Below, piece after piece: positions 34,418 through 41,979 of a stretch of DNA of 41,979 nucleotides; the stretch's first letter is position 1; every line of letters begins with the position of its first letter. The position numbers and the translations under genes are program-made. Below the pieces are notes generated by a model. It was not told the origin of the DNA and ran no database searches. It saw nothing but the letters and a program-made list of their open reading frames with translations. The stretch comes from Sandaracinaceae bacterium (lineage in GTDB: Bacteria > Myxococcota_A > Polyangia > Polyangiales > Sandaracinaceae): contig JAHBWG010000082.1 in assembly GCA_019637095.1 (NCBI GenBank), positions 1 to 41,979 of the forward strand. Direction: 5' to 3'.

Positions 34418-35118
34418 CGGCCGGTGTGGCCGCCGTCGCGGCGGTGGCTGAAGAACCGGTCCGCCTCCGCGTGCGTGCAGCCGCCGACGTCGTCGATCCG
34501 CGCGACGCCCGCGTGGCGAAGCTGCGCGATCACCGCCGCCGCGAGATCGACGTGCGGGCGCGGCGCGCGCGGCAAGACCACCGGCGCCCCGTGCGCGACG
34601 GCCGCGATCCGCGCGGCGATCTCGTCGCTCACCTCGAACGCGTCCCGCCGGATGTGCGGGCCGATCACGGCGACGAGCGCGGCGGGCGGGCCGAGGCGGG
34701 CGACCACGAGCTCGACGATGCGCTGCTCGACGCCGCGCCAGCCCGCGTGCACCGCCGCGACGTGGCCGCGCTCGGTGTCGGCGAGCAGGATCGGGACGCA
34801 GTCCGCCGTGCGCACGGCCACCGCGTCGCCCGCGCGGCGCGCGATGAGCGCGTCCGCCTCGATCCGGCGGACGTCCTCGACCGGCGCCGCGCCGACCTCG
34901 ACGATCGCCGCGCCGTGCACCTGCGAGACCTCGTAGAGCCGGGGCGCGCCGAGCGCGTCGCCGAACCGCCGGCCGTTCTCGGCGACGCGCGCGAGATCGT
35001 CGCCCACCGTGCGCGCGAGGTTGAGCGAGGCGAACGCGCCCTCGGAGACCCCGCCCTCGCGGGTCGAGAAGCCGTGCGCGAAGCCGCGCGCGGCGAGCTC
35101 GGCGGAGCGGACGATCAC
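34390..35118 (-). CDS. pgeF: Peptidoglycan editing factor PgeF (YfiH / laccase-domain)
   Basis: 242 residues. Motifs of the YfiH/DUF152 family are complete: HGFSTREGG, SQVHGA, RTADCVPIL, VHAGWRG and IGPHIRRDAFEVSDE. His and Cys in VHGA, ADC and HAGW form the metal or active site. E. coli PgeF removes wrongly inserted L-Ser from peptidoglycan precursors; homologues in animals act on purine nucleosides. The GTG start overlaps the stop codon of the DUF1517 gene (GTGA), indicating translational coupling. It overlaps the convergent thioesterase by 28 nt, so the two messages are complementary at their 3' ends. Confidence 0.92.
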   Translation of the reverse strand: MIVRSAELAARGFAHGFSTREGGVSEGAFASLNLARTVGDDLARVAENGRRFGDALGAPRLYEVSQVHGAAIVEVGAAPVEDVRRIEADALIARRAGDAVAVRTADCVPILLADTERGHVAAVHAGWRGVEQRIVELVVARLGPPAALVAVIGPHIRRDAFEVSDEIAARIAAVAHGAPVVLPRAPRPHVDLAAAVIAQLRHAGVARIDDVGGCTHAEADRFFSHRRDGGHTGRHLSAIVAR

Positions 35119-35708
35119 GGCGCCGCCGAGAGCGCGAACAGCTCGGGGTAGCGCTCGTGCATCGCCTCCGCGCTCATGCGATCGGCCGGATCGGCGGGCG
35201 ACCAGACGACGTCGAGCGCGACGAGGTCCGCGGAGGCGAGGCCCTCGAGATCGGCGAGCACCGCCTCGATCGCGGCGCGGGTCGGCTCCTCTGCGTCGCG
35301 CAGCGCGCGGCGCGCCGCGACGATCAGCGTGATCACGACGAGCCCCGGCGCCTCGCTCGGCGCCAGCGGCGGCGGGTCGCGCCGCTCGAGCACGCCACGG
35401 AAGTTGCGCACCACCTCGACGTCGAAGCGCGCGCGTGCGCGGTCCGCGGCCGCGACGAAGCGCGCCTCCGCGGCGGCGGGCGCCATCGGCGACGCGTTCT
35501 CTGCCGCCGCGTGGGTCCACGCGCCGCCGTGAACGCGCAGCACCCCGATCGCCTCGCGCAGCATGGCGACGAGCCCCGCGGGCGAGCTCGTGTCGCCGCG
35601 GCTCGCGATCGCGTCCATCGCCGCCTGGATCGCCGGTCGCGCGGCGTCCGAGACCGCGAGCTCCACCACGGCGACGTCCATGAGGCCTTCGTCGTTCACG
35701 CGCTCCAT
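35115..35708 (-). CDS. DUF1517-like protein
   Basis: 197 residues. The start region (LAVSDAARPAIQAAMDAIASR), a middle with SSPAGLVAMLREAIGVLR and tryptophan in GAWTHAAAEN, and the end WSPADPADRMSAEAMHERYPELFAL agree with the DUF1517 pattern known from cyanobacteria and plants. The family role is unclear. No signal peptide remains, unlike plant and cyanobacterial members, which have membrane parts. The GAGGGAG Shine-Dalgarno touches the ATG at 35708, so the GTG at 35699 (spacing 9) may be the true start. It is coupled to pgeF by a 4-nt overlap. Confidence 0.6.
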   Translation of the reverse strand: MERVNDEGLMDVAVVELAVSDAARPAIQAAMDAIASRGDTSSPAGLVAMLREAIGVLRVHGGAWTHAAAENASPMAPAAAEARFVAAADRARARFDVEVVRNFRGVLERRDPPPLAPSEAPGLVVITLIVAARRALRDAEEPTRAAIEAVLADLEGLASADLVALDVVWSPADPADRMSAEAMHERYPELFALSAAP

Positions 35709-35720
35709 CTCCCTCGGCGC

Positions 35721-36863
35721 TCAGTAGGGCTCGAAGCGCGCGCCGCTCGCGCGCGACGCGTTCCAGCGCGTGAGCTCCGCGTCGGTGAACGCGTCCTCGC
35801 CGCCCTGCGGCAGCACCTCGCGGATGAACGCGTAGACGACCTCGCGGCCGCGGCGGCCGGCGTCGTCGTCCGCCATCTCCTCCCAGATCTGGAAGATGCG
35901 GCGGCGGCGCGAGGCGGGCGTGCGCGAGGTGGTGGCCCACACGTTGTTGAGCCGGCCGCGCAGCCGCGCCAGCGCCTGCGCCGTCTCGCGCGCGCGGTGC
36001 TCCGCCTCGAGCCGGTGCCGCACGTCGCGCGTGCGGCGCATGAACCAGTCGCGCTCGGCGGCGTGGGGATCCTGCCCCGCCGCGCCCATGATCGCGTCGG
36101 TCAGGTCGAAGCTCCCGCTCGCGCTGAAGCCGTTGGTCGACGCGTTGCCGTGGTCCTCGAAGTCGACGCTGCCGTCCTGCCGGATGCGCGCGCGGAAGCG
36201 GTGGCCGTCGTAGAGGAGCGAGCCGTCGGGTTGGCGCCGGAGCTGCGGCTCGGTGCGCGCGAGCCACGGCCGCGCCATCGCCTGCCCGCGCAGGTGCTCC
36301 TGGTGCTGCCGCTCGATGTCGGCGACGCTCGGCCGGTCGGGCCCGCCCGTCCCGCCGTTCATGCCGGCCGCGGGGCCGCGCTGCGAGGGCCCGGGACCCG
36401 TCGGGACGAACCCGTCGCGCGCGACGCGGCTCGGGTCGAGCAGCGCCTGCATCGCGCCGCGATCGCGCAGGTCGACCCGCGGCGGCTCCTCGCGGCTCAC
36501 CGACGGGACGTCGATGTCGGGAGGCACCGGGAGCGCGGGCCCCGGATCGACGACGCTCGTCTGCGTCGGATCGGGCGGGCCCGGCGGCCCGGGCCGCGGC
36601 TCGAGGGTGGCCGCCGCGAGCTGCGGCGGGGGCTCGTCGTGGGGCTCGGGGGGCAGCGGCGGCAGCGGCAGCTCCGGCTCGGGATCGATCTGACGGTCCG
36701 GCGGGGCCTCGGCGGCGCGCAGGTCGGACTCGATGATCTCGAACGAGATCGGGTCGACCATCGGGCGCGTGGTGAACCAGGCGGCCGGCAGATGCACCAC
36801 CGCCAGCCCGACGACCCCGTGGACGCCGAGGGAGATGATCCCTGCCAAACCGACACTCTTCAT
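35721..36863 (-). CDS. Membrane-anchored protein with TonB-like N-terminus
   Basis: 380 residues. A single N-terminal helix (about 5-28) and a Pro/Glu/Asp-rich segment (about 45-130; PEPELPLPPLPPEP) look like TonB or an AgmU/GltJ-like envelope-spanning protein. The C-terminal TonB fold is missing. Instead there is a polar region with a short beta motif (GSLLYDGHRFRARIRQDGSVDFEDHG, about 220-245) and a charged helical end (about 265-375, WFMRRTRDVRHRLEAEHRARE). Homologues in myxobacteria are usually labelled hypothetical. The ATG at 36863 is used; GTG 36875 is also in frame. It lies 12 nt upstream of the DUF1517 gene, so it probably heads that operon. Confidence 0.65.
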   Translation of the reverse strand: MKSVGLAGIISLGVHGVVGLAVVHLPAAWFTTRPMVDPISFEIIESDLRAAEAPPDRQIDPEPELPLPPLPPEPHDEPPPQLAAATLEPRPGPPGPPDPTQTSVVDPGPALPVPPDIDVPSVSREEPPRVDLRDRGAMQALLDPSRVARDGFVPTGPGPSQRGPAAGMNGGTGGPDRPSVADIERQHQEHLRGQAMARPWLARTEPQLRRQPDGSLLYDGHRFRARIRQDGSVDFEDHGNASTNGFSASGSFDLTDAIMGAAGQDPHAAERDWFMRRTRDVRHRLEAEHRARETAQALARLRGRLNNVWATTSRTPASRRRRIFQIWEEMADDDAGRRGREVVYAFIREVLPQGGEDAFTDAELTRWNASRASGARFEPY

Positions 36864-36992
36864 CGAACCCAGCACCTACGACGCGCGAGCCCCCGGAACG
36901 TGCGGATCCACCCGCGCGACCGTCGGTCGGCCAGAGGGTAGCCGGCCACAGGCGATTGCGCACGAAGGCGGCGACGGGTAAGGAGGGCGCCC

Positions 36993-37415
36993 ATGGGAAT
37001 CCGGTTTCCTTCCGCCGAGTGGACCGCCGCGTTCCGCGACGCCATCAACGCCAACCCCGAGTACGCCAAGCACGGCGCGGGCTGGACGCACGGCAAGGTC
37101 GCCTACGTCGTCGCGCCGCGCCCCGAGCTCGGCATCGAGGGAGACACCGCGATGGTGCTCGACCTGCACGAGGGGCGCTGCCGCGAGGCCGTCCTGACCG
37201 ACGCGGAGACCGCGGGCGACTCCGACTTCGTGATCTTCGCGGAGTACGAGCGCTGGCGCGAGGTGCTGAGCGGCGAGGTCGACCCGACCAAGGCGATGAT
37301 GCAGAACAAGCTCAAGCTCCAGAAGGGCCACCTGCCGACGATCGTGAAGTACGTGCTCGCGAGCAAGGAGCTGGTCCGCTCCGCGTGCACCATCGACACG
37401 GACTACCCGGGCTGA
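36993..37415 (+). CDS. SCP2 sterol-binding domain protein
   Basis: 140 residues. The second half (YERWREVLSGEVDPTKAMMQNKLKLQKGHLPTIVKYV, about 84-122) is typical of the SCP2 lipid-binding fold, in which a hydrophobic tunnel holds acyl chains or sterols. A conserved Trp-Arg and the Gly-x-x-Asp-Pro turn are visible. A strong Shine-Dalgarno (AAGGAGG) lies 6 nt before the ATG, in contrast to many neighbours without one. It is followed after 3 nt by a second gene of similar fold. Confidence 0.85.
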   Translation: MGIRFPSAEWTAAFRDAINANPEYAKHGAGWTHGKVAYVVAPRPELGIEGDTAMVLDLHEGRCREAVLTDAETAGDSDFVIFAEYERWREVLSGEVDPTKAMMQNKLKLQKGHLPTIVKYVLASKELVRSACTIDTDYPG

Positions 37416-37418
37416 GCG

Positions 37419-37841
37419 ATGGCCGCCGTCGAGCTCGCGCCGGGCGCCAACGACAACGGGCTCGCCGTGATGATGGCGACGCTCTTGAGCCAGAACCTCG
37501 AGGACCACCCCGAGCGCGGCGCGATCTTCGAGCGGCTCACCGGGCGCGTGGCGATCATCGCGGAGGACGCCGACGTCGCGCTGACGATGCGCTTCGGTGA
37601 GCGCCGCGCCGTCGTGTACGACGGGATCGTCGGGATCCCCGACCTCACGGTGCGCGGCTCCGCCGAGGCCATCGCCGATCTCTCGCGGATGGAGACGGGG
37701 CGCTTCGGCCTGCCCGACCCCGACGGAGAGGTGAACCGCGCGATGGCCCGCGCGCTGCGCGAGGGGAGCCTGCGCGTGTACGGGCTGCCCGCCGGGCTGC
37801 CCCTCCTCGTCCGCCTCGGCGCGCTGCTCTCGCTCGATTGA
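37419..37841 (+). CDS. Second SCP2-like protein (tandem with the first)
   Basis: 140 residues. The order of strands and turns (GRVAIIAEDADVALTMRFGERRAVVYDG, LTVRGSAEAIADLSRM, EGSLRVYGLPAGLPLLVRLGALLSL) follows the SCP2 pattern, with the final helix lining the lipid tunnel. Similarity to the first gene is in fold outline only, not close in residues, so this is an old duplication or two unrelated members. The ATG begins 3 nt after the previous stop codon, so the pair is translated together. The ligand is unknown. Confidence 0.6.
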   Translation: MAAVELAPGANDNGLAVMMATLLSQNLEDHPERGAIFERLTGRVAIIAEDADVALTMRFGERRAVVYDGIVGIPDLTVRGSAEAIADLSRMETGRFGLPDPDGEVNRAMARALREGSLRVYGLPAGLPLLVRLGALLSLD

Positions 37842-37875
37842 GCGATTCGATTCGCGCTGGATCCAGGCCGAGGGC

Positions 37876-37884
37876 TGGTATCCT
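37876..37884 (+). promoter_or_regulatory. Extended -10 (TGGTATCCT), 6 nt before the kinase ATG
   Basis: TG-G-TATCCT, then CACCGA, then ATG at 37891. No -35 of note and no Shine-Dalgarno are seen. The message is predicted to begin at the start codon. TATCCT also precedes the sigma-54 activator start at 40803, on the minus strand at 40813-40818, with a 9-nt gap. Confidence 0.5.
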
Positions 37885-37890
37885 CACCGA

Positions 37891-39069
<1,179 letters not shown>

Positions 39070-39120
39070 GGTTGCGGCGAAGCCACCTGCAGGCTCTCGA
39101 TTCGTCCCTCGAGGCGCCGC

Positions 39121-40803
39121 TCAGGCGAGGTAGCGGTAGAGGCTGCGGACGCTGATGTCGAGCGCGGCCGCGGCGGCCTCGCGGTTGCCCCCGTGTCGGT
39201 CGAGCACCGCGGCGACGTAGCGTGTCACGAACCGCTCGCGCGCCTCGACGAGCGGCAGATCGAGCGCGCCGAGCGGCTCGCCGGCGGGCGCGGGCGCGTC
39301 GAGCGCGAGGTGCTCGGGCTCGATCACGCGGCCGTCGCAGAGGATCGACGCGCGCCGCATCACCGCGCGGAGCTCGCGCACGTTGCCCTCCCACGCGTGG
39401 CGGAGGATCGCGCGGCGCGACGCGGCGGACAGCTCGTGGCGCGCGATGCCGAGCGAGCCTTCCGTCTGACGCAAGAAGAGCTGCGCGAGCAGGAGCACGT
39501 CCTCGCCGCGCGCGCGCAAGGGCGGCAAGTGCACCGCGAGCTCGCGCAGGCGATAGAGCAGGTCCTTGCGGAAGGCGCCCGCCTCGACCGCGGCGTCGAG
39601 ATCGCGGCTCGTCGCCGCGACGAGCCGGAAGTCGACGGGGCGCTCCTCGTTCTCGCCGACGCGCACCACCGCGCGCTCCTCGAGCACGCGGAGCAAGGCG
39701 ACTTGCATCGAGAGCGGCATGTCCCCGACCTCGTCGAGGAAGAGCGTCGAGCCGTCGGCCGCCTCGATCCGCCCGCGCCGATCGCTCACTGCGCCCGTGT
39801 ACGCCCCCTTCTTGCACCCGAACAGCTCGACCGCGAGGAGCGACTCGGGGACGGCCGCGCAGTTGAGCGCGACCATCGGCCGGCCCGCGCGCGGGCTCGC
39901 CGCGTGGATCGCGCGCGCCGTCACCTCCTTGCCGGTGCCCGTCTCGCCGAGCACGAGCACGCTCAGGTCGCTCGGCGCGACGCGGCGCACGAGCTCGCGC
40001 ACGCGCACCATCGGCTCGGACTCGCCGACCACCTCGTCGCCGGCGGGCGCGACCGCCGCGCGCCGCCGCAGCTGCGAGAGCAGCGGCAGCGCCATCGTCG
40101 CGAGCAGCGACAGATCGTGCGCGTGCGCCTCGGAGAAGCGCGCGCGCGGGTCGTGGTGCCCGAGGTAGACCGCGCCGAGCACGCGCCGGCCGAGGCGCAT
40201 CGGGACGCAGAGCACCGAGCGCAGGGCGAGCGCCACGACCGAAGGCACCGCGCGGTAGCGCGCGCTCGCCGACAGGTCCTCGACGCACACGCCCGGCGTC
40301 GCGCCACCGAGCACGTCCGAGACCACCGTATCGCTCAGGAGCGCCTCGGCGCCCTCGAGCGGGCGCCCATCGCGGCGGGCGATCGGGATCTCGTAGCCGT
40401 CCTCGCCCGCGAGCACGACCGCGCCGATCGTCGCCCCGGTCGCCTCGAGCAGCCCCTCGACGAGCGCCGCGAGCGCGTCGGCCGGTCGCTCCGCGGAGGC
40501 GAGCGCCTCCGCGAGCGCCTCGACCGGCAGCCCGCGCGGCGCGGGCGCGCCCGCCTCGAGCGCGAGCCCGATCCCATCGAGCTCGATCCGCTCGCCGAGC
40601 CCGAGGACGCGCGCGCCCGCGACGCCGATCCGCCGCACCTCGAGCCCCGCGTCGAGGCGTCGCACGATGGCCCAACGCTCGGGCGTCCCGTCCACGCGCA
40701 GGTCCGCGCCCGGGTCCGAGCCGACCGACGAGAGCGCGCGCGTCACCTCGAGCCGCGCCGCCGCGCGGCCCTGCACCGACACCTCGAGGAACCACGCGGC
40801 CAT
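39121..40803 (-). CDS. Sigma-54-dependent activator with degenerate FHA and GAF domains
   Basis: 560 residues. An FHA-like region (about 15-85) lacks the Gly-Arg, Ser/His and Asn residues, so it probably does not bind phosphothreonine. A GAF domain (about 92-247) follows, then the AAA+ part (about 256-500): GETGTGKE (286-293), GAYTGA (333-338, Tyr in place of the usual Phe), LFLDEVGD (354-361) and the arginine finger in FRKDLLYRL. The C-terminus is a Fis-type helix-turn-helix (about 530-560). It should drive RpoN promoters in response to the GAF ligand or a partner. There is no receiver domain. The gene carries one GCAAG-N4-CTTGC palindrome. The TPR gene lies 35 nt upstream on the same strand. 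Confidence 0.93.
   Translation of the reverse strand: MAAWFLEVSVQGRAAARLEVTRALSSVGSDPGADLRVDGTPERWAIVRRLDAGLEVRRIGVAGARVLGLGERIELDGIGLALEAGAPAPRGLPVEALAEALASAERPADALAALVEGLLEATGATIGAVVLAGEDGYEIPIARRDGRPLEGAEALLSDTVVSDVLGGATPGVCVEDLSASARYRAVPSVVALALRSVLCVPMRLGRRVLGAVYLGHHDPRARFSEAHAHDLSLLATMALPLLSQLRRRAAVAPAGDEVVGESEPMVRVRELVRRVAPSDLSVLVLGETGTGKEVTARAIHAASPRAGRPMVALNCAAVPESLLAVELFGCKKGAYTGAVSDRRGRIEAADGSTLFLDEVGDMPLSMQVALLRVLEERAVVRVGENEERPVDFRLVAATSRDLDAAVEAGAFRKDLLYRLRELAVHLPPLRARGEDVLLLAQLFLRQTEGSLGIARHELSAASRRAILRHAWEGNVRELRAVMRRASILCDGRVIEPEHLALDAPAPAGEPLGALDLPLVEARERFVTRYVAAVLDRHGGNREAAAAALDISVRSLYRYLA
39693..39706. repeat. Palindrome GCAAG-GCGA-CTTGC, site 3
   Basis: Inside the sigma-54 activator gene, coding strand CAA-GTC-GCC-TTG. 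It shares the arms and, on its complementary strand, GCAAGTC with sites 1 and 2. Confidence 0.65.
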
Positions 40804-40838
40804 CGTGCGCCGAGGATACGTCACGGCGAGCGCGCCGC

Positions 40839-41979
40839 TCACGGATCGACGCCCGCGCGCACGAGCTGCGCGCACGAGCGCGGGTGCCCGAGCCGACACG
40901 CGACCCGCAGGTCCGCGTACGCCCCGCCGTCGTCCCCCGAGCGGCCGCGCAGGATCGCGCGGTTCGCGTAGTTGCGCGGCAGATCGGGCGCGAGCTCGAC
41001 CGCGCGATCCGCGTCCGCGAGCGCGGGGACGTGCTCACCGCGCCGCGCGAGGTCGAGCGCGCGCGCCATGAACAGATCCGGATCGCGCGGCCGCACGCGG
41101 ATCGCCTCGGTACACGCCGCGGCCGCGCCCGCGCGCTCGTGGCGGCTGAGCAGCGTGCAGCGCAGCGCGAGCCCTTGCTCGTGCGTCGGGTTCAGCTCGA
41201 GCCCGCGCTCCGTCGCCTGGATCGCCTCCTCGACGTCGGCGCGCGCCTCCGAGGACGACAGCGCGATCCCGAGCGACACCCAGCCCGTCGCGTTGCGCGG
41301 GTGCCCCGCGAGGATGCGCCGCAGGAACGGCACCGCGTCGAGGGGCCGGCGCGCGTGCTCGTAGATCTGCGTCATCTCCGCGAGGGCGTGCAGGTTGTCG
41401 GGATCGAGCGCGAGCACGCGCTGCAGATCGACGTACCCGTCGCGCGTCCGCCCTCGGCGCACCCGCAGGATCCCTCGGTGGCGGAGCGCGCCGGCGTGTG
41501 CCGGATCGCGCTCGAGCGCGCGCGTGAACCGCGCGTCCGCCTCGTCGAGGCGGCCGCGACGCATCTCCACGTACCCGCTCGCGCTCAGCGCGGTCGGCTC
41601 GTCCGGGTGCGCCTGCTCGAGCGCGCGCAGCGCCACGAGGCCCTCGTCGTTGCGCCGCAGCGCGAACAGCGCGTGCGCGCGCAGCACCAACGCGTCGAGC
41701 TCGCGAGGGGTGTCCTCGAGCGTTCGCACCGCGCGGGCGAGCGCCACCTCCGGGTCGTCGTGGATCGACGAGATCTCCACCCACGGCTCGCCGTCGGGCG
41801 CGATGACGTCGCCGAGCCGCGGCGGATCGTCGTTCGAGAGCACGTCGGGTGGGATCGGTTGGTACTCGAGCGGCGCCGCCGGGGGCGCGCCGGCGTCGGC
41901 GGCGGTGAGCGCCGCGCCGCTCGTGGTGCCCGTCGCGTCCGGCGCGTCCGGCGCCACCGCCACGCCCGCCACGCCCCCC
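40839..41979 (-). CDS. TPR-repeat protein, 5' end outside window
   Basis: At least 377 residues, open to the window edge; the GTG at 41972 is in frame but may be internal. The visible N-terminal stretch is Ala/Asp/Pro-rich, without a recognisable signal. About residues 80-370 hold eight to nine TPR units with the family spacing (for example GLVALRALEQAHPDEPTALSAS, RFTRALERDPAHAGALRHRG). It ends with a Sel1-like cysteine pair (VACRLGHPRSCAQL). TPR arrays bind partner proteins. The sigma-54 activator follows after 35 nt, so the pair may be co-transcribed and the TPR protein could modulate the activator; this is an inference. Confidence 0.7.
   Translation of the reverse strand, partial: GGVAGVAVAPDAPDATGTTSGAALTAADAGAPPAAPLEYQPIPPDVLSNDDPPRLGDVIAPDGEPWVEISSIHDDPEVALARAVRTLEDTPRELDALVLRAHALFALRRNDEGLVALRALEQAHPDEPTALSASGYVEMRRGRLDEADARFTRALERDPAHAGALRHRGILRVRRGRTRDGYVDLQRVLALDPDNLHALAEMTQIYEHARRPLDAVPFLRRILAGHPRNATGWVSLGIALSSSEARADVEEAIQATERGLELNPTHEQGLALRCTLLSRHERAGAAAACTEAIRVRPRDPDLFMARALDLARRGEHVPALADADRAVELAPDLPRNYANRAILRGRSGDDGGAYADLRVACRLGHPRSCAQLVRAGVDP

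Overview
The window is about 42 kb of very GC-rich DNA that is almost entirely coding, with strong codon bias and many lipoproteins that carry Asp/Gly-rich linkers. It also has FHA-domain proteins, a eukaryote-like Ser/Thr kinase, a CarD/CdnL regulator, a PilZ protein, a sigma-54 activator and TPR scaffolds. This mix points to a myxobacterium (Myxococcota), most likely of the Polyangia/Sandaracinus type. That assignment is inferred from gene content. I see no rRNA, tRNA, insertion sequence, prophage or CRISPR array, so this is core chromosome.

Layout. 1-6.7 kb: the end of a TPR protein, a double zinc-ribbon/double FHA protein, a very large secreted TPR-HEAT protein and a Cys-rich lipoprotein. 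6.7-9.4 kb: a DUF72 protein, an NFACT (RqcH-like) ribosome-rescue homologue and a small histone H1-like Lys/Ala/Pro protein. 9.6-14.5 kb: an OmpA-family lipoprotein, then cdnL, an RNase E/G, a PilZ protein, a J-domain protein and a second Cys-rich lipoprotein. 14.5-18.5 kb: an FHA-DUF4388 protein diverging from a large metallopeptidase-like/TolB-propeller/surface-antigen protein. 18.5-21.5 kb: the translation operon rpsB-tsf-pyrH-frr. 21.7-28.4 kb: an M15-like peptidase, a repeat lipoprotein, yacG, a beta-barrel protein, a TPR protein and an MFS transporter with a disrupted start. 28.4-34.4 kb: hemE, a CapA-like protein, an Fn3 lipoprotein, accD-folC and a hotdog thioesterase. 34.4-42 kb: pgeF with a DUF1517 partner, a TonB-like-N-terminus protein, two SCP2-like proteins, a kinase, a sigma-54 activator and a TPR protein cut by the window edge.

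The genes join housekeeping functions (ribosome assembly, recycling and rescue; RNA decay; lipid, haem and folate synthesis) to a signalling and envelope set (FHA readers, kinase, PilZ, bacterial enhancer-binding protein, lipoproteins).

The most interesting signals are at DNA level. (1) Many genes have a -10 hexamer only 6-7 nt before the start codon, which predicts widespread leaderless mRNAs. (2) Five promoters share a TTGAC(A/C/G) -35 box with a spacer of exactly 18 bp. (3) A palindrome, GCAAG-N4-CTTGC, occurs three times inside coding regions and is written in codons that are rare for this genome. (4) The RqcH-like protein lacks the tRNA-binding Asp-Arg pair. (5) The MFS gene has an in-frame TGA between its predicted start and its first membrane helix.
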